DNA from: Balneolales bacterium
GTDB taxonomy: Bacteria > Bacteroidota > Rhodothermia > Balneolales > Natronogracilivirgulaceae
Length of the DNA stretch: 32,536 nucleotides
NCBI GenBank assembly: GCA_007132495.1
Contig: SLOL01000025.1
Location: 1 to 32,536 of the forward strand
Direction: 5' to 3'
Below, in pieces: positions 24,870 to 32,536 of the stretch (position 1 is its first letter; each line of letters starts with the position of its first letter). The translations under genes and the position numbers were made by a program. A model generated the notes under the pieces. It was not told where the DNA came from. It was given only the letters and a program-made list of their open reading frames with translations, and did not search any database.

Positions 24870-26024
24870 TCAGTGCGGGGACGGGCCTTGCACCTGCAGT
24901 TCCTCGTCCAGGTCCACAACGGCCATTCCGATTCCGGAGGGGGTATCCTGCCCGGGGTCCGTGTAACGCAGATCCCGGATAAAAACCCGCCATCCGTCAT
25001 CCAGTTCCCGGACCTCGTAGGCGGGAAACCGCATCCAGTGGCGCAGGCCCTGAACCTCGGGTGAGCGCAGGGCGGCCTCCACGATCCGGTCCGGCTCTTC
25101 GATGGGCACCGGATCTCCGAGGAGTTCAAAGCTGCCGGGACGCGCCCAATTGACCCGGAACCGGTAATAGTGATTCTCCGAGGCGGCAACCCCGGTCCGG
25201 AGCAGGGGGCGTGCCGGTTGCGGATTGGCCATGACCTCCCGGACTTCGATCCCGGATTCGGCCAGCTGACTGCGGGCATGCCAGGCGGTCATTCGGGCGC
25301 CGGCAAACATTACGGTTACATAGAGCACAACCGTGATCAGTAAGGTAATCGCCACCGGCTGCACCGCATTGCGATATGTTCCCGACACGCGAGCGAGGAT
25401 GATTGCAGCGACTCCGGCGACCCAGACGATTTTTGCGGCCGGCGGCACCATATCGGCCGTTGTGACCAGCGCTGTCAGGGCTGTGCCGAGCACGATCCAT
25501 CCGCTGATGCCCGGCCAGGATTCCGATCGTGCAAGGACCACGGCCGCACCGGTGAGCAGCCACACCCACGGATCGATAATGAAGAGGGTGTCACCGTAAA
25601 ACCAGGTATCGCTGAAGGGCATCAGAAGGCGGATGCCGTAGGTATTCAGCCAATCCAGCAGGGGGTGACTCCAGACGCCCAGAAAAGCGAGTGCCAGAAG
25701 CACACCGGGACGCATCGGGGGACCGGACCGGTGCCACAGGTGATCCTTTCGGCGTTGCTTACGGTGCCTTCTCCAATGGCGGAACCGGTCGATGGCGAGC
25801 ATCAGTCCGGTCAGCAGAAACGGCCAGATCATCAGTGCCAGAATGCCGTGGGTCCATCCGCGGCGGACCTGCAGAGCGTAGTCCGAGCTGATCAACATGG
25901 CGACGGCATCCACATCGGGTATATTGGCCCCGATGATCAGGGTTCCGGTTGCCAGTGCAGTTTTTTTCTTCAGGCCCGTCTCGGCAAGCGTGGCACCAAA
26001 CAACGTATGAGCAAGAGGATCCAT
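24870..26024 (-). CDS. YdjM/DUF457-type membrane-bound metal-dependent hydrolase
   Basis: A 384-residue inner-membrane protein with several helices. The N-terminus MDPLAHTLFGATLAE, then GANIPDVDAVAML, RRGWTHGILALM and WSHPLLDWLNTYGIRLLMPF give the conserved histidines and aspartates of the family, and GDTLFIIDPWVWLL closes the core. A soluble C-terminal domain of about 150 residues follows the last helices. The substrate is not known. I chose the ATG at 26024 because the family begins with this motif; the longer frame from 26093 would overlap the ATP-grasp gene. The ATP-grasp stop is 37 nt upstream, so the two probably form an operon. Confidence 0.88.
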   Translation of the reverse strand: MDPLAHTLFGATLAETGLKKKTALATGTLIIGANIPDVDAVAMLISSDYALQVRRGWTHGILALMIWPFLLTGLMLAIDRFRHWRRHRKQRRKDHLWHRSGPPMRPGVLLALAFLGVWSHPLLDWLNTYGIRLLMPFSDTWFYGDTLFIIDPWVWLLTGAAVVLARSESWPGISGWIVLGTALTALVTTADMVPPAAKIVWVAGVAAIILARVSGTYRNAVQPVAITLLITVVLYVTVMFAGARMTAWHARSQLAESGIEVREVMANPQPARPLLRTGVAASENHYYRFRVNWARPGSFELLGDPVPIEEPDRIVEAALRSPEVQGLRHWMRFPAYEVRELDDGWRVFIRDLRYTDPGQDTPSGIGMAVVDLDEELQVQGPSPH

Positions 26025-26061
26025 ATGAGACTTATTAACAGGTTTTAGTAAGCCGGGTAGC

Positions 26062-26985
26062 TCATTCCACATACCCGGCAATTGCCCGGGCAAACAACCC
26101 GGCGGCTGCGGAATGCTGCCGCAGCCATAGTTCCGGTTCGATAAGCTCCACCTCCATCACCGACCACCGGCCGTCATTATCCCGGACCATGTCGACCCGG
26201 CCATAAGCCGGAGCAGACGGACATGCGGCCATCGCGCGTTCTGCAAGATCTATCTGATCATTAGTGGGCTGATGCGGATGGACGGTGCCTCCGTGATCAT
26301 CCTGGACCCGGAAATCACCTTCCTTCGCCACTTTCCGGACGGCATGCGTATAACGGCCGTTGATGATCATCAGGGTATCCTCGCCCGTGTGCCGGACATC
26401 ATGGATGAATGGCTGAAGCAGAAACGATTTTTCGGTGATCAGCGGCTGCACGGTGGACTGGATCCGGCCGGCATTCCCGTTGTTGATCCGGTAAGTATGG
26501 TAGGCGCCGCCGGAAACGCAGGGTTTGAGCACGGCTTCCTCCCATCCGGTTTCATTAAGCAGCTCATTCAGGGATACGGTACTGCCGGTTTCGATAAACC
26601 GCGAATCCACCACCGGAATGCCCTTCGCTTCCAGGTTGGAAAGATAGTGCTTATCCAGATTCCATCGGATCAATGAAATATCGTTGCAGAGCCGGGTCTG
26701 CTGTTCGATGCGGTCCAGCCAGTTAGTAAACTCGGAGATCCGTTCATAATAATCCCAGGTCGTACGAAAGACGGCACAGCGAAAACGGGACCAGTCCACA
26801 TCCGGCTCGGCCCAGTCGACGCGAACGGACGACAGTCCGATCTCCGCAAGGGCGTCCTGAAGCAGCCGGTCATCGCGAAGGATATTGCTGAAGTACCAGT
26901 CATCATCGGCGGCCGTTGAAGCGGCATACCTCCGTTCGGTCAACAGCGCCACATCGGCATAAGTCTGTGTCATCGTTCCTTCCAT
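26062..26985 (-). CDS. ATP-grasp domain protein
   Basis: A 307-residue soluble protein of the ATP-grasp superfamily, which joins a carboxylate to an amine or similar group through an acyl-phosphate. Visible parts are FRTTWDYYERISEFTNWL near residue 72, RWNLDKHYLSNLEAKGIPVV, the lysine strand EEAVLKPCVSGGAYHTYRI, FLLQPFIHDVRHTGEDTLMI, and the metal-binding end YGRVDMVRDNDGRWSVMEVE followed by LIEPEL. The pattern resembles the group that includes the cycloserine ligase DcsG, but the substrate cannot be told. A second ATG at 26973, 12 nt downstream, may be the true start, since GGAAGG lies just before it. Confidence 0.87.
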   Translation of the reverse strand: MEGTMTQTYADVALLTERRYAASTAADDDWYFSNILRDDRLLQDALAEIGLSSVRVDWAEPDVDWSRFRCAVFRTTWDYYERISEFTNWLDRIEQQTRLCNDISLIRWNLDKHYLSNLEAKGIPVVDSRFIETGSTVSLNELLNETGWEEAVLKPCVSGGAYHTYRINNGNAGRIQSTVQPLITEKSFLLQPFIHDVRHTGEDTLMIINGRYTHAVRKVAKEGDFRVQDDHGGTVHPHQPTNDQIDLAERAMAACPSAPAYGRVDMVRDNDGRWSVMEVELIEPELWLRQHSAAAGLFARAIAGYVE

Positions 26986-27445
26986 TATCTATGGTGTTTG
27001 AAAGCCCGATAATTTACGAAATTCGGGGAATCTATACAGGCACTCCATGAATATCCTCAGGCCATAGCTAATATCCTGTTTTTTATCCGTGCTCAACCAC
27101 ATAGCGACGGATGCACAGGGAGTTGTAGTCCGGAAGCTCCCCCCCCCCGGGGTATTTCAGGATATTAAACTGTTACATACCGGTGATTGCTCAGTCGGCT
27201 CAACAAGGGTTTAGGCCAAAAATAATCCTGTTATATGAAACATTTAATGTTTCCCGTTCGAATAAGTGATTATATTTAGCATGATAAGTCCAGACGCCTA
27301 TTATTAGGTGGTTTACACGTCTTAAAGTTAGGCACCTTAAGGGCATATCCCATCTTTACCTGATTTTTTCACAACAACATCACCGACTCTCTCCTCCCAG
27401 TATACTCCGGAAGGTCTGTAGTTGTAACTAATTAAGGTAATTCTT
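26986..27445. other. 460-nt intergenic region between divergent genes
   Basis: No convincing gene is seen. It separates the ATP-grasp gene (leftward) from the YceI gene (rightward) and should hold both promoters. Visible structure: AATATCCTG at 27070-27078 and its exact complement CAGGATATT at 27158-27166; a run of ten C then four G at 27139-27152; and the palindrome GAAACAT-TTA-ATGTTTC at 27237-27253. Confidence 0.6.
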
Positions 27446-28072
27446 ATGTCTAAATACCTCGGACTCTTGATCACTCTCTCCCTCTTTATATCCTGCAGCG
27501 AAAACAGAGAGAGTGACAATCCAGAAATCGTGCTTGCGGAGAATGTACCCACCTATAACACCGCCGATATGGTTTTTGTCACAAAAAGGGGTCATGTTGA
27601 ATTCACCTCCAGAGTATTTGGTACCATCGGTACATTCACGGGCGAATCCCGAGACCTGAATGGTAAAATAGATCTGCTCGAAAATACCATATCGTTCTCC
27701 CTGGAACTTTCCTCACTTAAAACGGGGATTCGTCAGCGTGACCGGGATATGCACAGAACACTGGATGTGGATCGCTATCCAGTTTCGGAGTACACCGGAG
27801 TCTTGTCATCAGTAATCGATCAAAATTCTCCGGTTATGCAAAACGTCAATGTAGAAGGGGCGTTTACTCTGCATGGTGTGACCCGTGACCTGATCATCAC
27901 AGGTACACTTCGCAACCAGCCCGACGGCCTGATTCTTGAGGTCGACTGGCCCCTGAAACTCAGCGATTTCCAAATCGAACAACCCCGGATCTACGGTGTC
28001 GGCATCGAAGATGAACAGGATATTCGTATCCGGGCTACATTGGTCCCTGAATTGATTGCGTCAGGCCTCTGA
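27446..28072 (+). CDS. YceI family lipoprotein
   Basis: A 208-residue exported protein. The signal ends in LSLFISC with C17 as lipid anchor. The YceI lipocalin-like fold follows: GHVEFTSRVFGTIGTFTGES, ISFSLELSSLKTGIRQRDRD, MHRTLDVDRYPVSEYTG and VEGAFTLHGVTRDLIITGTL. Members of the family bind long isoprenoids or similar lipids; the ligand here is not known. It is a single gene on the plus strand, convergent with the groES-like gene. A hairpin, ATCCGG-TTATT-CCGGAT at 28080-28096, lies just after the stop. Confidence 0.9.
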   Translation: MSKYLGLLITLSLFISCSENRESDNPEIVLAENVPTYNTADMVFVTKRGHVEFTSRVFGTIGTFTGESRDLNGKIDLLENTISFSLELSSLKTGIRQRDRDMHRTLDVDRYPVSEYTGVLSSVIDQNSPVMQNVNVEGAFTLHGVTRDLIITGTLRNQPDGLILEVDWPLKLSDFQIEQPRIYGVGIEDEQDIRIRATLVPELIASGL

Positions 28073-28079
28073 ACACTGA

Positions 28080-28096
28080 ATCCGGTTATTCCGGAT
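28080..28096 (+). terminator. possible hairpin after the YceI gene
   Basis: ATCCGG, a 5-nt loop, then CCGGAT, 8 nt after the stop codon. No T-run follows, so it would be an atypical terminator or a 3' stabilising stem. Confidence 0.3.
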
Positions 28097-28162
28097 GAAA
28101 CGATACCGCCTGTTCCGTCAATGCCGCATCCCATTCGCACGGTTATTATTAAGGGATTCCGA

Positions 28163-28534
28163 TCAGTAATCTTCCCGGATAAGCATCAGGATGGCCGAGT
28201 GAGGAACGATCACATAACGCTCTTTTCCGAATTCAATTTCATGGGCATGATCCTGCAAGTAGATGGCCAGGTCTCCCTCGTCGGCCTGCAGGGGTATGTA
28301 CTGTACTTTTTCATGATGCTGCTTCCACGGCTCATCACTATCCAGGCCCGACAGGGTAGGATACCCGGGCCCGACCTTGACGACATAACCGCTCTGGATA
28401 TTCTCCTTCTTTCCGACTCCCGGCGGCAGATAGAGGCCTGATTCGGTCTGGCTGTCCATTTCGCGTGGTTTCAGGAGTACGCGGTCGCCGACGATGACGA
28501 ATTTTTCGATGTCGTTGTGGTAGGATTGGATCAT
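28163..28534 (-). CDS. GroES-like co-chaperonin, variant form
   Basis: A 123-residue member of the GroES family, longer than the classical 95. The first strand KFVIVGDRVLLKPREM and the mobile loop SQTESGLYLPPG that contacts GroEL are present, followed by SGYVVKVGPGYP and, at the end, RYVIVPHSAILMLIRED. Between the two halves there is an insert of about 25 residues (from near residue 60). No groEL is adjacent. The thioesterase gene is 20 nt upstream on the same strand, so the two are likely co-transcribed. It may be a second, specialised co-chaperonin, with the housekeeping copy elsewhere. Confidence 0.88.
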   Translation of the reverse strand: MIQSYHNDIEKFVIVGDRVLLKPREMDSQTESGLYLPPGVGKKENIQSGYVVKVGPGYPTLSGLDSDEPWKQHHEKVQYIPLQADEGDLAIYLQDHAHEIEFGKERYVIVPHSAILMLIREDY

Positions 28535-28554
28535 AGAGAGAAACTTGTGGTTTG

Positions 28555-29310
28555 TCAGGGCGTCCGCTTCCTCCAGACGGTCTCGGCGGAGGCGCAGATC
28601 CTGTCGTTTGACTCGGTTTTGACGGAGTGGGTATAGGACTGTTCATCAGTGGAATTCTGCCGGGTAAATGAGACCAGTGTATCGCCGTACTGTGCTTCGT
28701 TTACAAAACGACCGTCGATGGAGTACAGATAGCAGCTGTTCTTCACATCCTCCGGCATCGACTCCATCAGCCAGGCCAGATAGCGGATGTTGTTCACGTG
28801 GCCGTAGGCATCCACGTCATACTTGTTGATGGTGAAGCGGCGTGACATATCGGATGAGAGCACCGGTTTGATTTTCCGGGTGATGTTATGGTCGATGCAC
28901 ATCTCATCGCGGAACGACCACTTCTGCATGATGTCCTCAAAAATATTGGCCGGCCGCCGTTTTTCGATATCGAAGAAAAGCCAGAGACCGCGGGCGCGTC
29001 CGATGATATTGCGGTCTTCGTCGTAGATAATATTTTCGCGGTACCCCCGGATGGATGTGTACGTGGAGAGCCAGGTGCGAATGGTGATGTTCTCCTTGTA
29101 GATGGGATAACGCTCCATCTGCATGTAACCGGAGAGCAGTATCCATCCGATGTTCTGTCGTTTCAGATCGTACAAACTGTGGCCGATGGAATGACAGTGA
29201 TCCGCGGCGGCCTCCTCCAGAAGCGTCAATATCGTGGTGGGAGAAGCTTCGCCAAAGTCATTCATCTCAAAGAACCTGAGTTGAAAAGATCTGTCAAAGT
29301 AACTACTCAT
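28555..29310 (-). CDS. acyl-ACP thioesterase
   Basis: A 251-residue double hot-dog protein of the FatA/FatB-like bacterial thioesterase family, which releases fatty acids from acyl carrier protein. The first hot-dog has FEMNDFGEASPTTILTLLEE and the helix AAADHCHSIG. The second has DVDAYGHVNNIRYLAWLMES, where the aspartate, histidine and asparagine match the active-site region of this family. ATG at 29310. It probably forms a two-gene unit with the groES-like gene. Confidence 0.9.
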   Translation of the reverse strand: MSSYFDRSFQLRFFEMNDFGEASPTTILTLLEEAAADHCHSIGHSLYDLKRQNIGWILLSGYMQMERYPIYKENITIRTWLSTYTSIRGYRENIIYDEDRNIIGRARGLWLFFDIEKRRPANIFEDIMQKWSFRDEMCIDHNITRKIKPVLSSDMSRRFTINKYDVDAYGHVNNIRYLAWLMESMPEDVKNSCYLYSIDGRFVNEAQYGDTLVSFTRQNSTDEQSYTHSVKTESNDRICASAETVWRKRTP

Positions 29311-29681
29311 AGTTTTGCAGGAAAAGATTTATGGGATTACCCGGGGTATATACGAACAAGTAAAAAAATACCGGCAGATTATTTGGAATGCTGGAATTAT
29401 TATGCAATCAAGTAATGATGTCCACATTATGGCGTAAAAAGTACTGGAGCCGGTCAGTGATGGATACTTCTCCGGTTCAGCAATATAACAGACTTTCCGA
29501 AAAATGGATATGAAGACCATCTTGTGCGGCTTCATGAGTGCGCGGTCTCCGGCGATAACGAATTTCCCGATCTTTTTTTGCTATATGGATATCATTCAGG
29601 GTACATTGCACTCCAGAGTTGTCCTGCTCATAATCACAAGTCCCAAAAAATGAAAGCGACAAAACCGCCCGGTCACTGATC
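29311..29681. other. 371-nt region without an intact gene
   Basis: It holds the promoter region of the thioesterase operon (leftward), the decayed groES fragment at 29515-29600, and the leader of the sigma-factor gene (rightward). Nothing else is recognised. Confidence 0.6.
29515..29600 (-). pseudogene. remnant of a second groES-like gene (N-terminal part)
   Basis: Read on the minus strand, this stretch codes KKIGKFVIAGDRALMKPHKM, which matches KFVIVGDRVLLKPREM at the start of the intact groES-like gene 1 kb away, at about ten of thirteen core positions. Just before it, NDIHIA matches HNDIE of the intact gene but lies in another frame; the break falls in a run of seven A (29573-29579 on the plus strand), where one fewer A would restore the frame. 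After the methionine the similarity stops. No start codon is in place and the mobile loop and the rest are missing, so it is a dead fragment. Confidence 0.65.
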
Positions 29682-30299
29682 ATGTTATTCACGGAAGTTA
29701 TATTGCTGATTCTGGCCTTTGCCGGAAAGGATGACTCCCTGGATGGGAAGGACCTTTCAGTGGAAATCCGCAATGGCAACCGGCAGGCGTTTCGCAGGTT
29801 TTATGACAAGCATTATCCCGGCTTGTACCGGTTCCTGGTGAGCCGCGGAATGAGCTATGATGAGGCTGCTGACCTGGTGCAGAATGCTTTTGTGATGATC
29901 TGGGAACAGCGATCGGATATCGACGAGAAGAAATCTCTCCGCGCCTTCCTTTTCCGGATAGCGTACAGCCGGATGCTCAATTACATATCGTACCAGTCCA
30001 AATTCACCGGCGAGATCACATCGGATACACCATCCGGCGACAGCACGGAACCGGATTCCGAGAAAGCGTTGCACTATAGCGATTTGCTGGGCAGGGTCCG
30101 GAAGATCATTGCCGCCATGCCGGAAAAAAGAGCCACGGTTTTCGAACTTTGTTTCATGAAACAATTCACTTATAAAGAAACGGCCGAAGCACTTGGCGTC
30201 AGTCATAAAACCGTGGAAAATCACATGGCGCTCGCCTTTCGGAACCTGCGCTCGGAGTTGGTGAAAATTTATGGAGATGAACTGCCTGGGAATGAATGA
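29682..30299 (+). CDS. ECF (FecI-type) RNA polymerase sigma factor
   Basis: A sigma-70 family factor with only regions 2 and 4. Region 2 is seen at residues 36-105: AFRRFYDKHYPGLYRFLVSR, AADLVQNAFVMIWEQR and LRAFLFRIAYSRMLNYI. Region 4 at about 140-195: MPEKRATVFELCFMKQFTYK, then ETAEALGVSHKTVENHMALA, a clear helix-turn-helix. The first 13 residues (MLFTEVILLILAF) are oddly hydrophobic for a sigma factor; a GTG at 29760 preceded by gggaagg gives a more normal N-terminus and may be the true start. The lipoprotein and FecR-like genes downstream suggest cell-surface signalling control. Confidence 0.93.
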   Translation: MLFTEVILLILAFAGKDDSLDGKDLSVEIRNGNRQAFRRFYDKHYPGLYRFLVSRGMSYDEAADLVQNAFVMIWEQRSDIDEKKSLRAFLFRIAYSRMLNYISYQSKFTGEITSDTPSGDSTEPDSEKALHYSDLLGRVRKIIAAMPEKRATVFELCFMKQFTYKETAEALGVSHKTVENHMALAFRNLRSELVKIYGDELPGNE

Positions 30300-30396
30300 C
30301 TTTTCCCGGTTTCGTTAGGGGTAACAACCCAGTCTGACTGTATTACTGGTGACAGGATCTTCGTTTTGATCCAATAATAATAACTCGAAACACACA

Positions 30397-32010
30397 ATGA
30401 CCTCACCTGCCAAATACCCGGGGCTTTTTCTGCTTCTTTCAGGAGTTTTATTCTGGAGCTGCGAAATTGACCGCTTCGACCGGGACCAGACCCCGCTGAC
30501 TGATGATGAGACGTTGCTGACCGGACAGATTGTCGGAGAATCGATATCGGAAAACCGGAGTGGTATGCTCTCTGTTTTTCCGGAAGCATTTGCCATACCA
30601 ACGGAATCGGGATTTACACAAGGACCTTCTTTGTTGTCTGCCGGAAGCTTTCGCAACCTGGGGGATTACACGTATGAGTTTGATTCTGCAAGCGGTGAGC
30701 ATCGGGTTGCGTTTTCGACCATGAAAGATCAGGAGCTTCTTCAGAGCAGCGCTTCGCACACCCTCATCTACCGGTTTTTGGACCGGAACGGAGACACCCT
30801 TGCCCACCCGGACCAGCAACGGCAGCAAATCGAGACCGTATTTTTCGATGCCTCACGCAGTGGAAACATACAGACCGACGGAAGGTCATCATTCTATACC
30901 CGTTCCGACCAGTTGTTCATCGACGGGTTGTCATCGGCATCGGACGTGCTGACATTGGACGGTTTCCACTCCGGTGAAGGCACATTCCGTCTGCATCCAC
31001 CCGGGGGAACTGCAATAGAGCGCGAATATCAACTGGATATCAACTATCTCGACATCCGGATACAGAAAGAGGTCGTGCAGAACAACCGCAATTTCCGGAG
31101 TGGTGTTAACGGAGCGCTCAGCTATGAGTCGACCGTTCGGCAAGCTCACAATGGTGCTTCGGAAAGCAAAATTGTCAATGGTACGCTGGAACTGAATGGT
31201 GACGGAACGGCGCTGCTGAAATTCCGTGAACAGTTCGATACATTCCGGCTGCGAATGGATAACGGCGAGGTTTTCGACGAGGACGAATTTGAAGGACGCG
31301 TGGTGGGGGTCGACCTCCCTGACCAAATTTTCACGATTGCCAACGGTCAGCGTATACAGATAACCGATGAGACGGAGTTGGACGACGGCGATTTCCGGAC
31401 CCTGCAGGAAGTGGCATCCGCCGTGGACCGGGGTGTGCGCGTCATAGCCGAGGGAGATTATTATCAACCGGAAGAAGAGGTCAATCTGTGGATAGCGACC
31501 GAAGTGGAATTTGAACTGGAATCCAATGAGTTTGAGGATCTGGTAGCCTCGGTATCCCTTTCCCGGAATGCCTTCACGTTGCGCAACGGCGATGAGTTCT
31601 TTCTTGCGGATCGAAGCGAAGTGGAGTTTGATGATGATGACCTGTCGTCTTTTGAAGATGTGGCCAATGCCGTAGACGACGGCATGCCGGTGGAAGCGGA
31701 AGGAGAGTTCTACATTGACGCCGAAACAGGAAGACGCGTGGTCAGAGAAGTGGAGTTTGAATTAGTGTTGGATGAGTTTGAAGGGGATGTCGTCGCTGTG
31801 GATCTGGCGGAGGATACCTTTACCATCGACGAAGGCAGGGTCATTAAAATCACGGAACAGACGGAAATTGTCGATGACGGTGATTATTTGAGCCTGGAGG
31901 AGATCGCCGCTGCCCTGGAAGAGGGGGAAGAGGTGGAAGCAGAAGGCAAAGGGTATCTGGATGCATCCACCGGATACTTCATCGCCGTTGAAGTGGAGTT
32001 TGAAGACTGA
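30397..32010 (+). CDS. acidic lipoprotein with three DUF5666-like repeats
   Basis: A 537-residue exported protein. The signal ends in GVLFWSC with C22 as the lipid anchor. Residues about 40-290 are a beta-rich part that I do not recognise. Then come three tandem repeats of about 80 residues (297-377, 378-459 and 460-537). Each opens with E-F-E, followed by a V-x-V-D-L-like strand, a FTI strand, then a loop rich in D and E, and closes with V-E-A-E-G or similar and E-V-E-F-E. This pattern fits DUF5666 domains. The protein is strongly acidic, which suits a salt-adapted or metal-binding surface protein. It lies 97 nt after the sigma gene and 15 nt before the FecR-like gene, so all three are probably one unit. 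Confidence 0.85.
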   Translation: MTSPAKYPGLFLLLSGVLFWSCEIDRFDRDQTPLTDDETLLTGQIVGESISENRSGMLSVFPEAFAIPTESGFTQGPSLLSAGSFRNLGDYTYEFDSASGEHRVAFSTMKDQELLQSSASHTLIYRFLDRNGDTLAHPDQQRQQIETVFFDASRSGNIQTDGRSSFYTRSDQLFIDGLSSASDVLTLDGFHSGEGTFRLHPPGGTAIEREYQLDINYLDIRIQKEVVQNNRNFRSGVNGALSYESTVRQAHNGASESKIVNGTLELNGDGTALLKFREQFDTFRLRMDNGEVFDEDEFEGRVVGVDLPDQIFTIANGQRIQITDETELDDGDFRTLQEVASAVDRGVRVIAEGDYYQPEEEVNLWIATEVEFELESNEFEDLVASVSLSRNAFTLRNGDEFFLADRSEVEFDDDDLSSFEDVANAVDDGMPVEAEGEFYIDAETGRRVVREVEFELVLDEFEGDVVAVDLAEDTFTIDEGRVIKITEQTEIVDDGDYLSLEEIAAALEEGEEVEAEGKGYLDASTGYFIAVEVEFED

Positions 32011-32025
32011 AATAGAACGGTTTAA

Positions 32026-32536
32026 ATGAATAATAACAATCACATACCTCCCGAAGACCGGGATGCCGTTCTGGCGAAGGAATACGGGGAAATGCTCTCC
32101 GGCAGAAAATCCGGGTTGGAACACGCTGACCCATTGCTCGATATCCTGGAAAAAACCAGGCTGGAGGCCGAACGTGCGGAGTCGGAAATTGAGGTGCGCG
32201 GACAGGAGCAAGGGTGGAAGCAGATCGAAAGCGTTCTTGAAGGTTCCGGAAAACCCCGGCAAGATTCCGGAAAATCCCGGCGGATGCGCCTTGTTTCTCT
32301 GATCCCTGCAAGGCGCCGGCGCTGGGTGGCGGCTGCCCTGGTGATCCTGGCCATGGTTACACTGTTTCTGCTGCAGCGCACAACGGATCCGGAGTTGCAG
32401 CTTCTGGCTGATTCCGGGGACACGCGATCCACCATTGAGCTTGCCGACGGCAGTACGGTGGTCCTGCGCCCCCACTCTATGTTGTATCAGATAGCGTTGA
32501 CAGAGTCCGAACACTCATACGCCCTGACGGGTGAGG
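32026..32536 (+). CDS. FecR-like anti-sigma factor, cut by the window end
   Basis: An open frame of 170 codons from the ATG at 32026, 15 nt after the previous stop, running off the end of the window. The cytoplasmic part (about residues 1-98) is polar with a helical charged stretch. One membrane helix is at about residues 100-118 (WVAAALVILAMVTLFLL). The periplasmic part has the FecR hallmark DTRSTIELADGSTVVLRPHS followed by a Y-x-I strand and ending ALTGE, where the family continues with A-Y-F-x-V. It should hold the sigma factor of this unit and receive the signal from an outer-membrane receptor, which would be expected downstream. Confidence 0.88.
   Translation, partial: MNNNNHIPPEDRDAVLAKEYGEMLSGRKSGLEHADPLLDILEKTRLEAERAESEIEVRGQEQGWKQIESVLEGSGKPRQDSGKSRRMRLVSLIPARRRRWVAAALVILAMVTLFLLQRTTDPELQLLADSGDTRSTIELADGSTVVLRPHSMLYQIALTESEHSYALTGE

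Noticed and set aside
29477-29779. 100-codon minus-strand ORF before the sigma gene
   Set aside because: It crosses the sigma-gene start and joins two frames of the groES remnant; it is better explained as decayed sequence.
1-32536. tRNA, rRNA, CRISPR array, insertion sequence, integrase or prophage genes
   Set aside because: I looked for paired direct repeats with spacers, transposase motifs and tRNA-like ends by eye and saw none. A dedicated scan was not possible.

Overview
The window looks like a chromosome piece from a moderately GC-rich member of the Bacteroidota/Balneolota/Rhodothermota group. I infer this from several features together: a SusC/FecA-style TonB receptor with an N-terminal carboxypeptidase-regulatory-like domain, a FecI-type sigma factor with a FecR-type anti-sigma factor, several short lipoproteins, mostly weak Shine-Dalgarno sites, and a complex I operon without nuoE, nuoF or nuoG. 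No rRNA, tRNA, CRISPR array, transposase or phage gene was seen. The genus is not determined.

Positions 1-16482 form an energy-metabolism block on the plus strand. Pyruvate:ferredoxin oxidoreductase (nifJ) comes first, then a flavin TIM-barrel protein resembling dihydroorotate dehydrogenase but lacking its substrate motif. A likely terminator and a new promoter follow, then nuoA-B-C-D-H-I-J-K-L-M-N. The NADH-oxidising module (NuoE, F, G) is absent and nuoD abuts nuoH. The simplest reading is that pyruvate is oxidised to reduced ferredoxin, which could feed an 11-subunit proton-pumping complex I. Inside this operon lie three unrelated short tandem repeats: 18-nt units after nuoI, 21-nt units in the nuoJ 3' end, and an 11-copy 7-nt array that ends exactly at the nuoK start. 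NuoA, NuoB, NuoI and NuoJ all carry extra polar C-terminal tails.

Positions 16483-29310 are a mixed region of short transcription units on both strands: a HEPN-like protein, an FKBP lipoprotein, an unrecognised 303-residue protein, an amphi-Trp domain protein, and a three-part protein with a KaiC-like N-terminus that has lost its P-loop, a PEP-synthase-type ATP-binding domain and an unfamiliar C-terminal domain. These are followed by a DUF2905 membrane protein, a TonB-dependent receptor, a YdjM/DUF457 membrane hydrolase, an ATP-grasp ligase, a YceI lipoprotein, and a GroES-like protein paired with an acyl-ACP thioesterase.

Positions 29311-32536 hold a decayed fragment of a second groES-like gene, then a plus-strand regulatory unit: an ECF sigma factor, an acidic lipoprotein with three DUF5666-like repeats, and a FecR-like anti-sigma factor cut by the window end. 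Having the repeat lipoprotein between sigma factor and anti-sigma factor is unusual and suggests a dedicated envelope-sensing module.
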